Shown: one piece after another, positions 52,610-63,573 of the stretch
Position numbering within the stretch: the stretch's first letter is position 1
How the letters are laid out: each line of letters starts with the position of its first letter
DNA from: Taudactylus pleione
Taxonomy: Eukaryota; Chordata; Amphibia; Anura; Myobatrachidae
Reading direction: 5' to 3'
DNA length: 64,000 bases
Assembly (NCBI GenBank): GCA_031769625.1
Contig: JAUIMM010000003.1
Coordinates: 1,195,001-1,259,000, forward strand
Program-made: the position numbers and the translations under genes
Notes under the pieces: model-generated
The model's input: only the letters and a program-made list of their open reading frames with translations
Database searches by the model: none
Told to the model about the DNA's origin: nothing

Positions 52610-53174
52610 AGCCAGTTTGTGCAGGGACAGATTAATTGCCAGCTTGTTTTGTGGGGGCCCAAACGAACCAATCATTTCAGCCACAGTCGTGTGGCAGACC
52701 CTGGCGCTGAAATGATTGGTTTGTTAAAGTGTGCATGTCCTGTTTATACAACATAAGGGTGAGTGGGAGGGCCCAAGGACAATTCCATCTTGCACCTCTT
52801 TTTTTTCTTTGAATTATGTACTGTTTGGGGCCTAGTTTTTCAAACTGCCATCCTGTCTGCCACTGCAGTGTCACTTCTAGATGGGCCACGTGTTTGTGCC
52901 GCCCACTCGTGTCGCTTAGCATAGTCATCCAGCTACCTCGGTGCAACCTTTTGGACATAAAAACACTATTGTGAGGTGTTCAGAATAGACTGGAAATGAG
53001 TGGAAATTAATCACAAATTCTGTGATTTTAGCTGTTTTTATGCTTTTTTTAAAAAAAAATACAGATCCAAAACACAAAACCCAGAACCCAAAACACGGAA
53101 GGGTGGTTTTGGCAAAACCAATCCAGATCCAAAACCAAAACACAAAACACGAAAAGTGGCCGGTGCACACCCCT
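52610..53174 (+). mobile_element. 3' non-coding end of the hAT element
   Basis: Contains AAAACACAAAACCCAGAACC-type imperfect tandem sequence and the terminus CCGGTGCACACCCCTA at the junction with the duplicated segment. The left end of this element was not located. Confidence 0.5.
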
Positions 53175-53344
53175 AATAGGAACTCCTGTGCTCAACTACC
53201 TTCACACCCCCTTCCCCTCTTTTGGATTTATTAGAAATATATGTAAGTCAAACAGACGTACATATGAATCTTACAGAATGAGTAACGGTTTCATCAACGC
53301 GTGAGGAGACCCTGACAGCATGCATTGTCAGTAGATTGAAGGGT

Positions 53345-53690
53345 AAAGGTGCGTACACACACAACGATTTTTTGAACGACTTAACTATAACAACGTCGTT
53401 ATCATTCAATCGTTTTAAAAAATCGTTGTGTTTTTTAGCCTAAACGATGAACGATTATCGTTCATGCGCGTTCACCTTTGTAGTTTGTTGTTCATCATCC
53501 ATTCTGACTGAACAACTTAACGATTTTCTTTAAGGGAAAGTTACAAAAATCGTTTGTAGTTCCAAAAAATCGTTCATTACATTTTGTAAATGAACGATTT
53601 TAGTAAACGATTTTCGTTCATTTTTTCAAGGGAAAAATGAACGAAAATCGTTTACTAAAATCGTTCATTTAGAAAATCATTGTGTGTGAA
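53345..53690. mobile_element. Palindromic MITE (GTGCGTACACACACAACGATT), copy B
   Basis: Duplicate of the element at 40465-40811 and better preserved: ATTTTTTCAAGGGAAAAATG and TGAACGAAAATCGTTTAC stems are complete here. Confidence 0.6.
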
Positions 53691-54341
53691 AATGGCTGTT
53701 TAATTAGGAGCTCCAACATCAAACATGACATCCTGATCTCACCAGCTCCGAGTCAAGTCTTTTTGCTTCTTGAAAATGGGCAATTATTAATCAGGGTGTG
53801 CAGTGTCCTCTCACAGGGCCTGATTCAGAGCCGCTCGTTCGCTCTGAGCGATGTTCGCACAACTGCGCATGCGTATGGTTCGTAATGCGCATGCACAAAC
53901 CAGTCATTGCGGTCGGAAATCGTACGCTCATAAAACAACGAGGGGCTTCTAATTTGATTGACAGAATGTACCGTTTGTGGGTGGTAACAGGGGAAGGTGC
54001 TTGAAAATGGGGGAGTGGAGATCCGAACGCAGGTGTGCCTAACGGTCAAAACGGCGTTTAATGGGAGTGCATAATTAGTAAAGAAGCGTCATCGACCACG
54101 TCACTTGGTTGTCTTTTAGCCTGAACTGCTCGCAGTGATAGCGGGAAGTAAATCCTACCACAAGCACTGCGAGCAGTTCAGATGCCTTTCGATGTTCCCG
54201 ATTAATCTAATAAATAACGGAGATGACGTGTGATGCGAATGGCAAAGGGGCGTCTTTACAAAATAGTGAGTGCATTTTACGGACGCTCGCTCAGACATAG
54301 AGGCGTCAACACACCGCAAAAAGCGAGCGGTCAATTTAAAT

Positions 54342-54356
54342 ATCCGGCCCCTTTTT
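54342..54356. repeat. LINE target-site duplication, left
   Basis: ATCCGGCCCCTTTTT, identical to 62016-62030. The intact relative at 286-881 shows the corresponding uninterrupted GGCCCCTTTTTCTGAACGAG near 828, confirming the insertion point. Confidence 0.85.
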
Positions 54357-55017
54357 TTTTTAAACAATTTCTTTTATTGAGACACTGCACATAAATACAA
54401 TCAGATACAGCATAATAACAATCACGTGATATGTAAATATACATACAGTACATTAGACATATAGATCAAATTTGTTATGAGCATAATATAGTAACAGTGT
54501 GGCTATCAAGGAAGAAAAGAAAAACCAAAAAAACAAATCAAAAACCACATAGACATATATATAGCTCATGATAACAGTTCTCCATCATATAAACACTGCA
54601 TCTGTCCTTGTTATCAGAACACATTTTGTGTCAGATAATATTTAACACTTTCATCATCTGACTAATACTACCAAAAACCAGTAAATAATACTATAACAAA
54701 AAACAAAAATAAAAACAAAACAAAAAGAGCTCTCTCCCGTTCCCCCCCCCCCCCGCCCCCAGAGGACCCCCCACCGTCCGTGCCTGATGAAAGCACATTA
54801 GGGCGTGGTAGAGTGTATGTCTATTGGCGCATCATTTCCAACAGTCTGGAGTAAAAACCAAGATGTATCCTTTACACTACAATATATTTGGCGCCGCACG
54901 TCGAGGGATAATGTAGATATATATGATTCCCACATATCAAAAAATTTCTCCACTTTCTTTTCCTTCTCTAAGACTACCTCTACCCAATCCATTCGAAATA
55001 TATTATATAACTTTGTC

Positions 55018-56121
55018 TTAAATAACACAAAAGATGGGGAGGAGGTCGAAAATCCACTCCTGTAATAATGTTTTACGAGCAGCCACGCTAATTGCCAATA
55101 ACAGTTTTCTGCTTCCTTTGCTAGCTCTCATATCTGTAGGTATAATGCCAAAAATAGCCCACTCTGGAATGAAAGGGACATAATTGAGTAAAGCTGACTC
55201 CGCATATCGTTTGATCCGTAACCAAAATCCTCGAACTATTGGGCACGACCAAAAGCAATGATATAGGTCCGCATTATCTTCTCTGCACCTATAACAGGAA
55301 TGAGAAGCCGAACGTCCCATTAAAAAACTTCTATGCGGAGATAAATAAGCTCTGTGAAAAATGTTTAGAAACATCTCCACATATATTGTTGATGTTAAAG
55401 ATTTACAGGAATAATTAAGGGCAGTCAATAACTCTTCTGTTGTATACAGAGGAAATTTTTGAACCCACTGCGCAAGTCCCCTAGCATTGGGCGTGTGATC
55501 CAAAGATATTTTAAAATACTGATAATAATTAGAGATAGCTTTCTTGAGTATTGGAGGCCTGGAAAGAAGATCATCTACTGGATTATTCCAATCTTTCGCC
55601 ACAAACACCTGTATTACTGAGTTGATATAATGCTGTGCCTGCAGGAAGGCCATGGGGAACCCCAACAAAGCATTATACTTTTCTACAGCTTCGCTAAAAG
55701 ATAAAACCCGACATGCTTCTTTATCTACCAAACAGCCTATTCTCTGAACGCCTCCCACACGCCATATTGTGAATGGATACGTCGCCTGCCCCGATTGAAA
55801 GTGTGGATTTCTTACTAGAGGAAGAAATAGTGATTTGTGCGAGTTAAGGCCCGCCTCTTGTCTTATCAAGTGCCATACCCGTTTAGTATTCCATAATAAT
55901 GGATTATTTTTAATTGCAATTGGTAGCTCTTGGTCTCGGGAGTGCAGAAACGTAATCAAGTCGCCCTGATCTAAAAACTCTCGCTCAAGTGAGGTATTAG
56001 CATAATTCTCTGATCCATTTATCCAATCCGACAAATAACGGATCATAGCTGCTTTATTATATAATCTGATGTCTGGAAAGCTTATTCCTCCATTCAATTT
56101 GGTTTGTTGCAACTTTAACAA
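55018..56121 (-). pseudogene. LINE ORF2, C-terminal region (after frameshift)
   Basis: About 367 codons of the ORF2 thumb and Cys-rich end. It begins just before LNGGISFPDIRLYNKAAMIR, typical of L1 ORF2 after the RT, and has a Cys motif (SHSCYRCREDNADLYHCFWSC) near the C-terminus. It ends ILQEW-like ... LLPIFCVI. It is separated from the RT frame by one extra A near 56168 (ATTAAATAAGATATTTAGG), which introduces a stop. Confidence 0.8.
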
Positions 56122-56167
56122 ACTAATCTTGGGCCGCTTGCCATTCCATAGAAAGGACCTAAATATC

Positions 56168-57937
56168 TTATTTAATAGACTTTACTGTAATGAGCAAAGG
56201 TAGGATTTGAAGCGTGTACATTAACCTTGGAAATGAAATCATTTTGATTAAGCTTGCGCGACCCATATATGACAGAGTGATGTTCTTCCAGCCCTCCAAC
56301 TCATCCGTAATTTTTTTTATAATGGGTCTATAATTAAAAGGATATAAATTTGCCAAATTGCTAGGAAGCACAATACCTAAGTATGCAATCCTGTCTTTGG
56401 CCCATTTAAGTGGAACATCGTTTGGCAAACGTGGCAGTGAACTGCGCGAACCCAGGTAAAGTGCCTCTGATTTACCTATGTTCACCGCAAAACCTGATAT
56501 TTCTTCAAAATTTTTCAATAGCCCCAATACATGTGGTAAGCAGTCATGAGGATTTGCAATGTAAAGCAGTATATCATCTGCAAATGCTGTTAGTTTTATT
56601 GTTTTAGAACCAATCTCTATCCCCTTAAAAAGATCATCTTTCTCCAGTATTCTGATCAGCGGATCTATAGCTAGATCGAATAAGAGGGGTGAAAGAGGAC
56701 ACCCCTGCGTTGTATCTCTGAACATCTCTATAGGTGCACTAGTACAGCCATTTATCATTAGGGACGTCTTTGGGGATGAATAAAGATATTTGATCAATCC
56801 GATAAATGAAGAGTTGAACCCGCGCATTTGTAGCACATTAAACAGATGGGGCCACAACACTGTATCAAAAGCCTTAGTCGTATCTAAACTTAATAGAGTG
56901 TTAGTGGTATTTGGAGATGCCCCAGTTGATACTGCCACCGCAGCAATAGCCGCTCTAACTCCTCGAACTGAATGGCGCCCTTTTACAAAACCCAATTGAT
57001 GAGGAGTTAGTAATTCTGGTAAAATACTTTGTAAGCGACTTGCCATAATTTTAGCTAACAACTTTGTGTCCGTATTTAACAAACTGATAGGTCGGTATGA
57101 TTCTAATTTTTGTACATCCTTTTGAGGCTTAGGGATCAAAATTGTAGTCGTATTTGTAAAATATGGGAATGGAGAATTGTTGTCTATTATATCATTAAAC
57201 AAATCCACTAAAATCGGGGCCATCTGATGTTGCAATAATTTATAATATTCGTTTGAATAACCGTCTGGGCCCGGTGATTTCCCAAGTTTTAACTGTGAAA
57301 TAGCCGATAGCACCTCATCCAATGTTATTTTCCCAGAGAGTGCCTCCTGTTGTTCTATAGTTAATAAAGGCAACAAGTTATCAGGGATCAAAGCTTCATG
57401 TCGAGACCGATCAAAAGGAAGATCTCTATACAAGTCCCTATAATACTCTTCAAACTTATTTATAATCTCTTTATTCGTAGTGAGTAAAGTATTAGTATGC
57501 GGATCTTTAATGGCTGTGATATAAGTTCTTTTACGCCAGGGCTTAGACATGTTAGCAAGCAACTTTCCAGCTTTGTTCCCCCATCTGTAAAATTTATGCT
57601 TAGTGAATAGTACATCCTTTTTAGCTTGGGATAAAAGGTGCGATTCTAAGAGTTGTTTTGCCTGAACATACGTTTCTCTAGAAACATCAGTAGGGTCTGC
57701 TATATAATTTTGTAACGCTAAAGTTAGAGCCTCTGACATTGATTTATACAGAGCTACTTCAGTTTTCCGTTGGGACGAGACAAAAGCTATGATCTGTCCC
57801 CGCATTACAGCCTTTGATGCACCCCAAAAGATGGCTGGTGTATCCCATGCCTCTATATTATCGTCTTGATAATTCATCCACTGTACTAGCAGGTGATCTT
57901 TAAATTTAGTGGATTTGTACAAATATGACGGGAACCT
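56168..57937 (-). pseudogene. LINE ORF2, reverse transcriptase region
   Basis: About 590 open codons. RT motifs in order: GKSPGPDGYSNEYYKLL, TTTILIPKPQKDVQKLESYR, PISLLNTDTKLLAKIMASRL, the catalytic strand LLSLDTTKAFDTVLWPHLF, TTQGCPLSPLLFDLAIDPLI and the active site LTAFADDILLYIAN. The N-terminal end is in the same frame as the endonuclease and is separated from it only by a TGA at 57938-57940. All catalytic residues are present. The enzyme would prime on nicked target DNA. Confidence 0.85.
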
Positions 57938-58720
57938 TCAATGTTTCAAACCCCTCTTTGTCTGCGTTAACCTCAAAGAAATTGTAATGGGCGCATGATC
58001 AGATATTAGAATTGAGTGCAATCTGGAATCCTGTATGCTAGATACTAAATTATTTGAGACCAGAAACAAATCAATTCGCGACCAAGATCTATGGACTGCA
58101 GAGTAAAAGGTGAATGATTTATCTGTAGGATTCAATAGCCTCCATACATCTGTAAGTTGATGATTTGCTTTAAAAGATTGGAATTGTCTCCATATTGCCA
58201 AATTAGATGATTGGGGAGTCGGTTGTCTGTCCATTGAGGGATCCTCCACTGAATTGAAATCTCCCGCCACTATCAATGCATAGTTAGTACGTTGCGCCAA
58301 GATGTTCATCACCCTTCCTATAAATTCTTGTGGTGAAACATTCGGTGCATACAAGTTTACCAGAGTATAACAGGTACCCTGTATCTCTACATCAATTATC
58401 AAATATCTTCCATTCGGATCAGCAATGGTATTTATAATAGAATATTGCAGATTCCTTTGAAATATAATGGCCACCCCTCTGATCTTTCCATTATAACTAG
58501 CCTTAACACACTCCCCTATCCATGGGGCCCTTAAAGTGGAAATATCCCCCTCTGCCCAATGTGTTTCCTGCAAGAACATTACGTCAGACTTAAATTTTTT
58601 TAAATGAGTTACTACTCTTTTGCGTTTGATTGTAGAATTCAAACCCCCAACGTTCCAGGATAAACATTTCAGCTTATCAACCTGTGACCCAGTGTTACCA
58701 GTATTTATATCGTTAGATAT
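57938..58720 (-). pseudogene. LINE ORF2, apurinic-type endonuclease domain
   Basis: The frame is open from an upstream TAA (about 58722) through LSWNVGGLNSTIKRKRVVTH, SDVMFLQETHWAEGD (catalytic Glu), IVAGDFNSVEDPS and ISDHAPITISL (catalytic Asp/His), to the TGA at 57938-57940. No ATG precedes the conserved start; an ATA stands near where one would be expected. The domain is otherwise complete and would nick DNA for target-primed reverse transcription. Confidence 0.85.
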
Positions 58721-59278
58721 GTCTTATCCAATACCCTGTTGTGGGACAAAACAGTCTAAGAACAAAATTGAGTTAAAACGCGGCACTCCGTCCCAGCAAG
58801 CGGAGACCACCCTTTTTGAAGAATGCGAGCCCTCCAGCTCCGGAGGCCCCCAGCGGGGGAGAGAGAGAACGAGAGAGAGCCAACAAAATAGAAAATTTAA
58901 ATGAAAATAATAAAAATGAAAAACAAACCATAAAAAAATAGATGCATTATACACTTCTGCGCAGTGTCTCTTACACCCTTTTCTTCTATTTTCTCTCCAA
59001 CATTTCAATGTGGCGTTCATCACCTGCAACCTGTGATTCACACCTGAACTACTCAATAGCACTTATAAAGTAGCAAACAAAACTTATATCAGTACAGTAG
59101 AAAATCTTCACCAAAACGAGGAATGCTTTTTCATGTCAATCAGACATTATGGTATTCAGTGTTAGTTTCTCGTTTAACAAAATAACATCAAATATAAATG
59201 CATAATCTACTCTCAGGGATGATCGTGGTTACTTAAGAATTAGAGTCATTCTCTAAATTAGTGTTATCAGTTATCCCA

Positions 59279-60217
59279 TCATCTATTTGGTGATTGTTGC
59301 GGTGAGCGCTCCCTGTCTATACCCACACCAAAATGACGCTTAGCAATCTTAGGATCTGAAAAATATAATGTTTGACCCCCATCCTCCACTCTTAGTCTGG
59401 CTGGGTATAACAGAGCAAATCTAGTGTTACGCTCATACAATAATTTGCACACATCTGAAAACTCCCGTCTTTTCTGTGTTACTGCTGCTGAAAAATCCTG
59501 GAATATGAGCACCTTAAAACCATCCACCATTAGTGTGGGTGTCTTTCTATATTCAGCAAGTATCCTTTCCTTCATTCGATAGTCTAGATACTTTGCAATT
59601 ACCGGTCTGGATCGTGAGTTAGGTGCTGGTCTTTCTGGACCTATTCTATGGACCCTTTCTACGTGAGGCAAAATGGAATCCTCCGACAAATTTAGGGCTG
59701 CAGGGATTTTGTGGGCTACCAGTTGAACCAGAGCCTGACCAGTTATTTGCTCAGGTACCCCAATAAACCTCAAATTACTTCTTCGAAGTCGATTTTCCAT
59801 ATCATCAATTTTGACTAAAAGCGACTGAACGCTTTCTGCTTGCGTATCTATATTTTGTTGCATATCATGGGAGCGATCTTCTACATCGCTAACTCGCTGT
59901 TCTAGGGTAGCGAGTCTGGAGGTGTTTGAATCTATTTTGGCAAGTGCAGCGTCAAAAGATGACTGGAGAGAATCCAGTTTTTTATCTATTAGAGGCATTA
60001 GAATTTTAGAAATTTCCTGAGCAGTTTCAGCAACCGATGTAGGACCCCGAGGATGATGACTGATATTTACAGACTCCTCAGGTTCCACATCAGCAGTGTC
60101 ACTATGTGATGGAGAAGGAGGAACAACTTTAGCTGGAGTCTTAGATACTTTGCCCATTTTACTTGTCGATCCTTGTGAAGATGTAGCGGAGGTAGATTTA
60201 CGGACGTATCTGTCCAT
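59279..60217 (-). CDS. LINE ORF1 protein (RNA-binding, L1 ORF1p-like)
   Basis: Intact 312-codon ORF. Residues ~1-60 are basic and Ser/Pro-rich. About 65-145 is a heptad-rich coiled coil (LDSLQSSFDAALAKIDSNTS, LATLEQRVSDVEDRSHDMQQ). The RRM follows, with the family signature ENRLRRSNLRFIGVPE at ~140-155. The C-terminal domain follows with VIAKYLDYRMKERILAEYRK and KRREFSDVCKLLYERN. The protein trimerises and coats LINE RNA in the cytoplasm. The length is normal for the family and no damage is seen. Confidence 0.9.
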   Translation of the reverse strand: MDRYVRKSTSATSSQGSTSKMGKVSKTPAKVVPPSPSHSDTADVEPEESVNISHHPRGPTSVAETAQEISKILMPLIDKKLDSLQSSFDAALAKIDSNTSRLATLEQRVSDVEDRSHDMQQNIDTQAESVQSLLVKIDDMENRLRRSNLRFIGVPEQITGQALVQLVAHKIPAALNLSEDSILPHVERVHRIGPERPAPNSRSRPVIAKYLDYRMKERILAEYRKTPTLMVDGFKVLIFQDFSAAVTQKRREFSDVCKLLYERNTRFALLYPARLRVEDGGQTLYFSDPKIAKRHFGVGIDRERSPQQSPNR

Positions 60218-62015
60218 AACCTAATGAGAGATCCCTTAAAAATTCTACCCAAGGTAGATCTTTAGCAGTTAATAAGGTCAGAAAAATTCCAAATTTCCCA
60301 ACAGGACACTGAATTAGCAAGTGATAAAGCAGGGTACAGGAGTATATGTGCACTAACCACCCCTAAGTTGTAGACATGTTATAGAGATTCAAAAATATGC
60401 ATCACTCTGTCGAATACCCATGTTTTATATTCTGAACAATAGTAATTGAACTACATTCCTCTATATAGTGAAGCCTTAATAAGATTCCATGTTACACCGT
60501 GTTCTGAAAAATTGAAATTAACAAAATTTGCTACCGTTACTGCCAGTATGTGGTAGCAATGCTATTTAGATAGTTTATGAGTTGTTTATCAACCTAGAAG
60601 CTAGAATTAGATACTGTTGCCATTCACTGTAACCAGTAAATGGCAGCAATGTACTAATGTTATATCAGAGATAATACAGATAATATCCACAATTATGTAT
60701 TTTCTGTTCAAAGTACAATATATTAAAAGCTCACTAAAAGAAAAACAGCAAGTACAAATATTTAGCTGTGTTACTTATCAGATTTTCAGTATGGTATAAC
60801 AAAGTCCAGGATCAGGATCGGCCAGACTATTAGTCAAGTGCAGCAAGCCAGGCACCCCGGCTTCCACCCTCTTCCAGGTCAGCAAAAGTAGAAAGTCCGG
60901 TCATCAGCAGGGTCAAAATCAGCGAAACCTCCTTAGCAAGCAAAGACAGCAGTGTGAGAACAAAATTGGCACCTTGGCTGGCGATCAGCGTGGAGAGAGA
61001 AGCCGAGGGGGTCGGACATTTATTACGATTGGTCACCAACCAGAGAGATTATTAGGTCAAATAGCAGACATTGATATTCCAGTCTGGTTTGTAATAGCCA
61101 GAATTTCTGACTGGTGAGGTTCAGTTTCTTTCTGTAGAGCTGTGTGGCCAGGGGTCAGAGTCGAAGGTCACAGCCGTGAGAAGTAAGCGCCAGGGCATTA
61201 AACTTTGGCCGCTACTCAAATATGTAACTGTCTAATGGAGGTTACATCGGGAGTATTCTCAGTTTTTCTTTACTAGATCCCACATCTAGAGATAATGAAA
61301 GGCAAAATGCCTAGTGTGAGTCACCCCCAGCACAGCCGTTTATGTGATATGTTCTAGGGTAGTAGCAGCGTTCCCCAACTGTACTCACACACGCGCCTCT
61401 CAATCCACAGGAGCCCGTCTTGCGCCCGACAAACAGTGCGATCACAGGGGAGAGCAGGGGACCACGTCTTCATATAAAGCTGTCTCCCGCCGCCAGAAGG
61501 TAAAATCCCTCCACAGCCTGATCCAGCAAACGGAGCCTCCAGGCTGGCAGCAGCGCAGCGCAAAGTCTCCAGGGACCAGATGTCTAGATGGGAGCCTCAC
61601 GTGCAGCCGCACCACGAGGTCCTGCCGGCGTCAAGTCTATACAGCACACCCGCGCGTGACCGAAGCAGGATGTCTGGGGTCACCGACAAGTTGCAGGTAA
61701 GTGTCACCTCTTAGTCAGGACCGGGGGGCAGATGCAGGATACTCTGTTTGGCAAGCCGCCAGCTCTCAAGCGTAGTTCGCGCCAAGCAGGCTGCCAGCGT
61801 TCATGCAGGCCATCTAAATTGATGACCGGATTCCGGTGCATTCAAAAGGCGCTCCTTGGTAGTGAGGGTATCTCCAGGGTCTCTAAACAAATGTTGTTAT
61901 CAGGAGAGGCCCAGAAATCGAGAGGTTTTGCAGGATGGTACTGGATCCAAAGCCTTCAGAGAGGAGCTGAACTAAAAAGCGGCCATACTCGATGCCCCGC
62001 CCACCGGAAGCCCTC
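60218..62015 (-). promoter_or_regulatory. LINE 5' UTR / internal promoter
   Basis: About 1.8 kb upstream of ORF1 on the minus strand. The first 650 bases of the element (61370-62015) are GC- and CpG-richer than the rest, as in internal LINE promoters. The short frames in it have no recognised domain. Confidence 0.5.
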
Positions 62016-62127
62016 ATCCGGCCCCTTTTTAAGAACGAGCGGCCGCAAATAGCGTCTGGGTCTGAATCAGGCCCACAGACCAGTCAGATCTTATGACATG
62101 AATGTAAAACATTTTTTTTTTTTTTAG

Positions 62128-62514
62128 GTCTCACTGTCGACCATCAAATTAAAGCCTATACAACGGTTATTAATGTCACCGTCGGGCAGTCTGTTCTCCT
62201 GCCGGTGACCTACACCTTAAGCCCACAGTCCTCTATGTACACAATTCAATGGATAACCAAGGACAGGGCAGTTTTGTATCACATGGTGACAAACTGCAGC
62301 ACCAACCCTCAAGGATTTCCCACATGGAGCAGAGGAAAAACCACCGTATACCCAATGTATGAAGGGCGAGTGGAATTCTACACCCTGAACGCATCTCTGC
62401 TACTTTATGATCCTCAGATTAATGACAGTGGGATTTACACCATTATATTCTCCACTGCGTATAATACAAGTAAGACGGACATCAGTGTGTGGGTCCAGGC
62501 ATCGCTGTCCTCTG
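62128..62514 (+). CDS. Gene B V-type Ig exon, copy 2
   Basis: Acceptor (T)14AG ends at 62127 and donor CTCTG|GTACGT starts at 62515. It has the same 387 bases and phase 1/1 as the exon at 40980. The domain is intact, with no stop. Differences in the shared ORF portion are few and mostly amino-acid changing (E/Q and E/K around ITxD, K/M before VTNCS, S/N and K/T near YxTSKxDIS). The S-to-N change creates an NTS glycosylation sequon. Either it is a second V domain of gene B, an alternative to copy 1, or the first exon kept by a second gene. The phases allow tandem or alternative splicing. Confidence 0.7.
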
Positions 62515-63573
62515 GTACGTACACCCCGCCGTCTGCGGGTAACCACTTTCTGATGTATTATTAACTAATTAGCCGCAGTGACTGCTAGTATTGTACCTTG
62601 TTGCAGCAATGTTGCAATGTTCTGCAGGAAAATAAAACCCAATGCTGTAGAAACACTTTAAATGGTGATTTTGAATCATTGGGGTCAAAAAGAATTTTTA
62701 AATATCATTGTGGTATAAAACATGAACATTTCCTGTAAATTCTTTCTGGATTTCCTGGGTCTGATTCAGAGGTGGCTGCAGCGCCGTTCTTTGCGCAGTT
62801 GAGTGATTATTCGCTACTGCGCATGCGTAAAAGTCCTGTAAACCCCTACGGCGCATGCCTTCCCCAGAGTGTACGCGAAGTCCACCGCTGTGTAAGGAGG
62901 CGCAGGCACTAGTACCGGCGAGGCAAGACCATAGGCGTGCCTCGGAGGTGGCCCGAAGTGAGCGCAAAACCAAAGGCCGCCTCATGGGCGTATCAATGAA
63001 CACATGTAAAGTGTAAATGAGGTCCGACCTTGGTAAGATTACTTTTAAAACTGAACTGCCACCTATGATTGACATCTGCACCGTTACTGGGGGTGTCGCC
63101 CGATGCCACCATTCATAGCTCCGCTTCCCCGGTGCGCTTGTCTCAGGGTTCTGGGGTGCCTGGAAATGGACACTGCTGTTTGGTGAGGCATCCCACGAGT
63201 CCTTAGAACTCACCTGGCACCCATCTCCCCTCTTCTGTGATATTGTGATATCATGACATTATATTGGAAGGGGGGTGGGGGGAAGTTCCTGACAGGTTTT
63301 CCCTCTTGTTAGAGCCCCCTTGTCGACAGAATTGCAGAGTTGGCTGGAAGGGTATATACACCTGTTTTTAGATGCATTTTGCACCAAGGGATGGTGCGCC
63401 TTGATGATGACGGGTATCAGGCTATGGCTATGTCCTCTATAGAGGTTGGATAAGCCTCTGTGGTGGCTGGCCACACCCATTAAGCATGGATCTCTACCAG
63501 GGCCGGATTAAGTTCTGCTGGGGTCCCTATTAAAAATAAATAAATAAATAAAATATATCTATATATACACAGT
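62515..63573. other. Rest of segmental duplication copy B
   Basis: Collinear with 41367-41796 plus 46592-47636. Gives the empty sites for the Penelope-like element (62934-62955) and the MITE (63501-63512). The minus-strand ORF at 62698-63213 is not supported by motifs. Confidence 0.6.

Larger units (their letters stand above)
54357..62015 (-). mobile_element. Full-length L1-type LINE retrotransposon
   Basis: About 7.66 kb on the minus strand: long 5' UTR (60218-62015), ORF1 (59279-60217), ORF2 (55018 to about 58720), and a 3' UTR (54357-55017) ending in AATAAAAG and an A-tract (a T-run at 54352-54361 on the + strand). It is flanked by an exact 15-bp target duplication. The insert is complete, with only three disabling changes seen in ORF2, so it is probably young. 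Confidence 0.9.
53817..62073. mobile_element. MITE (GGCCTGATTCAGAGC family) interrupted by a full-length LINE
   Basis: The left part 53817-54356 and the right end 62031-62073 are the two pieces of one MITE related to 286-881. It is flanked by CACAG (53812-53816 and 62074-62078). Copy A of the duplicated segment has the empty site CTCTCACAGTCCAGTCAG (near 40920). The LINE lies between the pieces. Confidence 0.85.
53175..63573. repeat. Segmental duplication copy B (with V exon 2)
   Basis: Starts TAGGAACTCCTGTGCTCAAC next to the hAT terminus and ends near TATATATACACAGTGGG. Once the MITE-plus-LINE insertion (53817-62078) is removed it is about 2.1 kb and collinear with 40297-47636. Confidence 0.85.

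Noticed and set aside
62698..63213. 171-codon minus-strand frame in copy B
   Set aside because: The counterpart in copy A is interrupted by the loss of about 50 bases and other changes, and no domain is visible.
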